Assembly (NCBI GenBank): GCA_026873275.1
Contig: JANTUC010000002.1
Span: 2,418,001 to 2,482,000, forward strand
DNA: 64,000 nt
Origin: Pseudopithomyces maydicus
Taxonomy: Eukaryota > Ascomycota > Dothideomycetes > Pleosporales > Didymosphaeriaceae
Reading direction: 5' to 3'
The translations under genes were made by a program, and so were the position numbers. Each line of letters starts with the position of its first letter. Positions within the stretch are counted from its first letter, which is position 1. Positions 58,676 through 64,000 of this stretch are shown here, in pieces. The notes beneath the pieces are model-generated. The model was not told the DNA's origin and did no database searches. It worked only from the letters and a program-made list of their open reading frames with translations.

Positions 58676-60063
58676 CTTTGCTGCAGTATTTCGCAAAGGA
58701 TTACAACCAATATGGTATGAATAGGGATGCGCGACCGTGTTCTTTGGCGTTGAGATCGCGTTCGATGGTGGTGGTATGGATGTGGGTGGGGTGGCTGGTA
58801 TGGTGGAGGAGAGCTCTCTAAGGAATGTGTTGTTGTGGGAGCGCGCGTTCGTCCGAATAGGCAAGGTGCGACTTGGCGAAGCTGGTATCGGACGAGCATA
58901 GGCTAGGCGCCAGGCTCTGGTCAAGCCGAGCAAGCTGAGCTCAGGTGGCTTCGATTATCTGGCGCCTGACGTGGTTGTCTTGGTGAAGGTGTTTTGTTGT
59001 GTTATTGCCAATTCATCGCCCGAGACTCTCCACATGGTCGAGGATGGGCTTGCTAGTTAGTATGTCAGAATGCTGGCGTCCTCCCATGCGGAACGTCATA
59101 TGACAGACAGTAGAGAGATGGACAGAAAAGGAAGCATGGGAATATGGGTGTGGGGGAGAGAGGATGCTCCGAATGACGTGGACTGGTGCTCTGATGAGTG
59201 ACGAAGAAGGAAGAGACAAGATAGTAAAGACATCTGGATGCAAAATTGACAATGGTTCTCTTTTTCTTCCTTGGCGCTGGGAGAGCCATAGCTCGAGGTT
59301 GCGAAGCTCAAGGGCCATGTTAGCCCTGAAAGCGCGGAAGATGCAATCTCCTTGTGCGGTAGGAAGAGGGTCCTGGGATTACGCCTTGTCAGTGGGATTG
59401 GTTGCGGCAACTTGGTTGTTGCGGGGAGGCAGTCAGAGCCCCTCCATGCGCCATATGGCGGGACGGTATCAATGGGGAAACCGCCAGCAATCACTGGACT
59501 GCATGGCAAAGCACATCAGAGGGGGTGTGGGCATCCATGGATGCAATGCCACCGCCCGTCTGGATGCTTGGGGGCTGGCCCTTTCGTGTGCAGTCAGCTG
59601 AGACACGATCAGTACATACGGTATGGAGCGAGGCTGGGCAGCACGCAAAGCGGCAGCATAGGCATGGTGCATGCGTGTAGCACGGAGACATGGTGTTTGG
59701 TCTTCCATGGCCGCTGTCGGCTGCTGAAGATGCTAGTCCCGGATAGGAAAAGGTGGATGCAGGTCGCTTGGCACCTCACAATGGGGCACGACGACGACGA
59801 CGTTGGGGACTCCCTTTCTATGCAAGTTTGTCTGGACTCTTGAGCGGTTCTGCGCGCCATCTCGTACCCCGTGTAACGCCTGGACGCTTCTCCGCATCGT
59901 TGCAGGTGCAGACCCATCCGCGCGCCTGCCCGATCCGCACTGAGTTCCGGACAGCTATCCACCTCATCCTCGCCCTCGCCCTCGCCCTCGCCCTCGCCCT
60001 CACCTTCGCCGCATGTTTACGTCTGCTTAACACCGCAAAACACCACCCCAGAGGAGCGACACG
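58676..60063. promoter_or_regulatory. H2A.Z/striatin divergent region with CTCGCC repeat
   Basis: About 1.4 kb between divergent start codons, without a supported gene. A (CTCGCC)n hexamer run at about 59967-60000 lies some 65 bp upstream of the striatin ATG and may be in its leader. Several overlapping frames at 59150-59850 have no domain. Confidence 0.5.
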
Positions 60064-62708
60064 ATGGCATGGCAGTCGCCCTCGGCCATCAACGCGGGCG
60101 GCGGTGATGGCAATGCGCCGACAGGGACCGAGTATACGCTGCAGGGTAAGGGGTGTTGCCGCCATTGTTCAGAGGGGCGCTGACCGTATGAGCAGGAGTT
60201 ATGCGCTTCCTGCAGCTGGAGTGGCACAATCACGAGCGTGCCCGGAACGCCTGGGACATCGAGCGCGCAGAGATGAAGGCCAAAATCGCAAAGCAGGAGG
60301 GCGAGGTCCGCAGCGCGAAGAAGCTGAACGACCAGCTGAACAAGCACATTCGCATGCTGGAGCAAGCATTGACCAACGAGCGCGCAAAGAGCAAGCCGGC
60401 CAACGCGCCTTCAGTGGCCGACGAGAAGAAGGGCAAGGCGAAGGCGGAGGCCAAGAGTGGTATGGGGTCTACAAAGCGTGCGCAAATACCTTTCCTGGCT
60501 GCGCTGCTCTCTTTCCCCAAGCTTAGCTGACTTGTATCGTGACCCAGCCCAAAACAAGCCCCACAACTCGTTCCTCGAGATCGACCCAGAGTCTGCAGAA
60601 CACGCTGAAGCCGAACGGGATAGTTTCCGAGAAAAGTCGAAACTCTACCTGACCAAGTGCGTCGAGGAGATTACCTACCTCTTGACACCTCCCACCCAGC
60701 CTGCTCCACAGCCAGGACACCATGGAATCGATAACGCCTCTGGCTTCCTTAACCACGGCCAACCCTCTCTGGACGATCTATACCGCCACCAGGAGCTTAT
60801 GCGGAAGATGGCCCCGCAGCTGCCCACAATGCCAAACACATCAATGCCCAATCATCACCCGCCCGCCATTCCCATGTCTGCAGATATGACTTCCTTTTCC
60901 GCGCAATCAATTCCGCAGGCTCCGGCAATGACGCGTGAACCCTCCAGTCAGATCCCCTTACCAACCCAATCGGATCTATCTTCCCAGTTCCTCATGCAGC
61001 CTCCCCAACAAAAGCAACCTCCCCAAGCCTTCGATTCTGTGCCACTGGACCAGGTTGAAGAGGTAAGACACGTTTTTGACAATAACGGCCGGCCAGTTAC
61101 CACTCTCGAAGAGGGAGCTGCTGAGACTGCTCAGGAACCAGTAGGAGATTCCGAGAGCTGGACCTTCGATCCACCAGAAACCTCGACCGAATTCACCCAA
61201 GAGCCTGCATCCATGTCTGCTAGACCAGATGAACCATTTCCCAAAGCCGACGTCGCCCCAAAATCACCTCCTCGCCACGGGAAACGTAAGACTAGCTTAG
61301 AGCATCGAAGGCGAGCGAGTCAGCCGGATGCTAAAGAAGCCTCTGCCCAAAGTGCAAGATCTGATCCGCAAAATTTCAAGGTACGGTTCGCTCTCCGTGG
61401 CCACCTAGATGTTGTACGATCAGTCATCTTTACGGGAGGTGGTAGTCCCGCCGAGCCAGAAATTTGCACTGCTGGTGATGACGGTATGATCAAGAGGTGG
61501 ATCATTCCGGCAAGTTATGCCAACCAACACAGCATGAACAATGACTTGGACATTTCACCTTACTGGTCACACCGCGGTCACGATGGCACTGTGACGTCTT
61601 TAGCAGCGTGCCCTTCGTCAGCTTCCTTCGCGACAGGCGGCAGAGTCTCCGGCGACGGCTGGATATTTTCCGGGGGACAAGACGCTACGATTCGTGTGTG
61701 GGAAAGAGGCCGAGTGGATCCTAAGGCTACTCTGGATGGGCATACTGACGCTGTCTGGACCGTATGTGTGCTGCCGACGACATGCCACTCGGTATTCGGT
61801 ACGGATAGTAGTAACTACGGGGGTCCCGACCGTGTGTTACTCGCATCAGGCTCTGCAGATGGTACTATCAAAATCTGGGCCGTGAGCGCTCCTCCACAAC
61901 CTGTCTCACCTCAAACGGGCTCGCGCCGTGGTGTTGGTGGAAGCCGAAGACACTCGGTCACATCAGGATCCAATTATCCTTCGTCACCGCAACCGAGCAT
62001 AGCAACGACAACGCCGTTTCACTATATGCTTGTACACACTATCGAACGAGCTACGCACCCTTCGCCTACTTGCATAAGTCCTCTCTCTCCTAACGGAGAA
62101 AACTTTGTGGTGTCATTCACAGATGCATCCATATTAGTGTACGACACTCGAACTGGTGAGGAGCTGATTGGAATGGCCAGTGCAGAAACGTACGATGGTA
62201 CGCCAGCAACAGGGATCACATCCGTGGTAACGACGTCACAAAGCTTAGAGGGTACATCGTCACAAGACGCTGGTCGAGGGTCCGATGAGGAGGGCGCTGT
62301 TCACGGCCCCACTGGATCAGGCAATGCTGGTGGCGTGGAAGGTGTCATCATCAGTGGACATGAAGACCAGTTCATTAGATTCTACGATGCCAATTCTGGT
62401 GAGTTCAATTTCCCTTCTTAAAACGATAGGCGTACTGACGGGCTCTAGGCCAATGTACCTACAATATGCTCGCACACCCTGCTGCCATATCCTCACTTGC
62501 TATTAGCAAGGACGGACGCGAAGCCGTTTCTGCCGGCCACGATGCCTCCATTCGCTTCTGGTCTCTCGACAAGCGCATTTGCACACAGGAGATCACCGCG
62601 CACCGGATTATGCGCGGCGAAGGGGTCTGCAGCGTGGTTTGGAGTCAGGATGGCCGGCTAGTTGTCTCAGCGGGTGGCGACGGTGTGGTCAAGGTTTTCG
62701 CCAGATGA
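60064..62708 (+). CDS. PRO11: Striatin, STRIPAK complex scaffold
   Basis: Striatin scaffolds PP2A in the STRIPAK complex, which in filamentous fungi controls hyphal fusion and sexual development (PRO11 in Sordaria). Exons 60064-60145, 60196-60459, 60548-62398, 62449-62708 give 818 residues. The N-terminus has the caveolin-binding and coiled-coil segment YTLQGVMRFLQLEWHNHERA, then RNAWDIERAEMKAKIAKQEG. After the second intron comes AQNKPHNSFLEIDPESAEHA, also typical. A disordered Pro/Gln-rich middle follows. The C-terminal WD40 propeller begins near residue 410 (FALRGHLDVVRSVIFTGGGS, GHDGTVTSLAACP, GGQDATIRVWERG, LDGHTDAVWTVCVLPTT) and ends GGDGVVKVFAR. Three introns all restore the frame. Length agrees with fungal striatins. 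Confidence 0.94.
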
Positions 62709-63400
62709 ACCTGGACCACAATGCATTTACGCTTGCCGCATTTTTAGCCTCAATACCCCTCATAGCGCATGAGCACATGGAACGACATGAATTAACTATT
62801 CAAATCATGGAAGGAACGAACGGGTTGCAGGAAGGAAACTTTTGATAATCATTATCTTCTTGTATCAAATGATTTTGGAGAAAAGAGGGCGCAGTGTGAG
62901 CATACGACCGAAACATAATGCATGGTACATTGGCGTCTCTCGCATTCACCCTAGGAACTTCAATTCTGAGTACCTATTCTATAGTTGTATTATATATGAA
63001 GTACGAGACGTGACAAGCACGTTGAGTTTGGAGAATGGGAGATGCTGAGGTCACTACCTACTGCTTGTGCGATCGTGATTCAACATGTTTTATCCAACCA
63101 TTTGACCCTCACATTCATGATATATCACTTGCTAACAAGTTCGCAATTTCATCTAAAGATGAACCCTGCCCAGGTGGTAGCTGCTATTTTCGACGCTAAA
63201 ACACGAACGCCTAGCCCCGACCCCACTAATTCACTCCCACGCCAGTGCCCAGGCGCCCACATGACTCACTCTGCGTCATCACGATAATACGAACAATACG
63301 AACCGCTGAACAGAAGTAAGAGGAAGATTACTCAACGATCATATTTTCTTAAGAAGTTGAAAATACCCGAAGACCTGACACATGCCCACATCACCTCGCA
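62709..63400. other. Intergenic, tandem plus-strand genes
   Basis: About 690 bp holding the striatin 3' UTR and the promoter of the following kinase-like gene. AT-rich; no coding sequence or repeat recognised. Confidence 0.5.
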
Positions 63401-64000
63401 ATGCCTATTGATCATGATCTGACTAACGAGAAAGGTATTTCTGCCTATCTAACTTCTATAGGGGTTGAACATTCTAAATTAGACCTTCTGACTGGCGGAA
63501 CTGCAAACTATGTCTATCGGGTTACTCTTTTGTCAGGCGTGTCCATTATCTACAAGCATGCAGCACCATATCTGCGTTCCAATACATCGTTCTCTTTTGA
63601 GCCAGCAAGAATGGACTATGAAGCTCGCGTATTAGAGATACTTCCATCGCTGATCAAAGCACACGTCCCTCTTTCTATTGTACATGCTGTAAGCATGCGT
63701 CATTACGATAGTGGAAAGAAACTTCTCTCCATGGAAGACGGGGGAACGAAACATCTGAAAGACGCATATACTGACTCTTCTCTGGACATTTCCCTTATAG
63801 GGAAGGAACTTGGACTATGGCTTGCGGCAGTCCACACGTCCACTACTAATGTCTCGCTTTCCCTCACCCCTGGCAACGACGACCTGGAGGAAAACAATGC
63901 GACAGGTGTATCTATTTACCGCTATGCATACACAAATCTTGCCACTGCTTTCGCAGAACATAGCAGTCCAGAGCCAGGAACCCGCAACCAGGCCAACGCA
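63401..64000 (+). CDS. APH-fold small-molecule kinase, 5' part (cut by window edge)
   Basis: An open frame of 200 codons from ATG 63401 with no stop before the window end. It begins MPIDHDLTNEKGISAYLTSI. It then shows the glycine-rich strand pair of the aminoglycoside phosphotransferase fold, LLTGGTANYVYRVTLLSG, with the ATP-binding Lys in VSIIYKHAAPYLR and an acidic helix ARMDYEARVLEILPSLI. The hinge-like LLSMEDGG and the helix IGKELGLWLAAVHTS follow. The catalytic HxD loop would come after the edge. TGGTANYVYR and KHAAPYLR resemble methylthioribose-kinase-like members of this superfamily, but substrate assignment is not possible. An intron may start near 63905. Confidence 0.75.
   Translation, partial: MPIDHDLTNEKGISAYLTSIGVEHSKLDLLTGGTANYVYRVTLLSGVSIIYKHAAPYLRSNTSFSFEPARMDYEARVLEILPSLIKAHVPLSIVHAVSMRHYDSGKKLLSMEDGGTKHLKDAYTDSSLDISLIGKELGLWLAAVHTSTTNVSLSLTPGNDDLEENNATGVSIYRYAYTNLATAFAEHSSPEPGTRNQANA

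Noticed and set aside
1..64000. Programmed -1 ribosomal frameshifting as explanation for the five frame breaks
   Set aside because: The RPS1 site (TTGCCC) is not slippery, the families are not known to use frameshifting, and the common factor is a G/C run, which fits sequencing under-calls.
1..64000. CRISPR arrays, viral or transposase genes, rRNA genes
   Set aside because: Looked for repeat-spacer patterns, reverse transcriptase or DDE motifs and rRNA blocks; none were seen. The tandem repeats present have no unique spacers.

Overview
The window is nuclear DNA from a filamentous ascomycete (Pezizomycotina). Dothideomycetes is my best guess, from the general look of the proteins; no marker here proves it. 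The evidence is short introns (mostly about 45-110 nt) with GT..AG ends and CTRAY-like branch points, two-strand packing of intron-containing genes, a fungal hybrid histidine kinase, a Zn2Cys6 regulator, and fungal forms of URC1, FUR1, SIS1 and PIN4. Coordinates of spliced genes are spans from start codon to stop codon, and exon positions are in the evidence.

Layout. 1-320: 5' part of ATG101 (-). 1403-4652: hybrid histidine kinase (-). 5254-6663: F-box protein (+), convergent with an MFS transporter (6677-8210, -), which is divergent from a Zn2Cys6 transcription factor (8665-10996, +). 10997-15217: gene-poor. 15218-16160: ribosomal protein eS1 (-). 17292-17793: small EF-hand-like protein (-). 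17794-20972: gene-poor. 20973-25392: URC1 (-), ELF1 (+), uracil phosphoribosyltransferase (-). 25978-29313: WAPL-type cohesin release factor (+). 30452-33904: Rheb GTPase and cytosolic seryl-tRNA synthetase (both +). 34426-44354, all on the minus strand: P5B ATPase, Sis1-type DnaJ, Cbf5 pseudouridine synthase, and a small secreted cysteine-rich protein. 44355-47600: gene-poor. 47601-55632: small Myb/SANT-like protein (+), UFD1 (-), LIN1/CD2BP2 (+), PIN4 (+). 58093-62708: histone H2A.Z (-) and striatin (+). 63401-end: 5' part of an APH-fold kinase (+).

Most genes are housekeeping: translation (eS1, SerRS), RNA modification and splicing (Cbf5, Lin1), transcription and chromatin (Elf1, H2A.Z, Wapl), proteostasis (Sis1, Ufd1), autophagy (Atg101), TOR and STRIPAK signalling (Rheb, striatin). 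The accessory part is the transporter/regulator pair at 6677-10996, the URC1/UPRT uracil-catabolism pair around ELF1, the secreted protein at 43782-44354, and many micro- and minisatellites in intergenic DNA and one intron.

The most consequential pattern is technical. At least five conserved genes (ATG101, eS1, UFD1, LIN1, PIN4) need one extra base at or beside a G/C run to restore the family reading frame. This points to homopolymer under-calls in the assembly rather than biology. I found no convincing undescribed multi-gene system.
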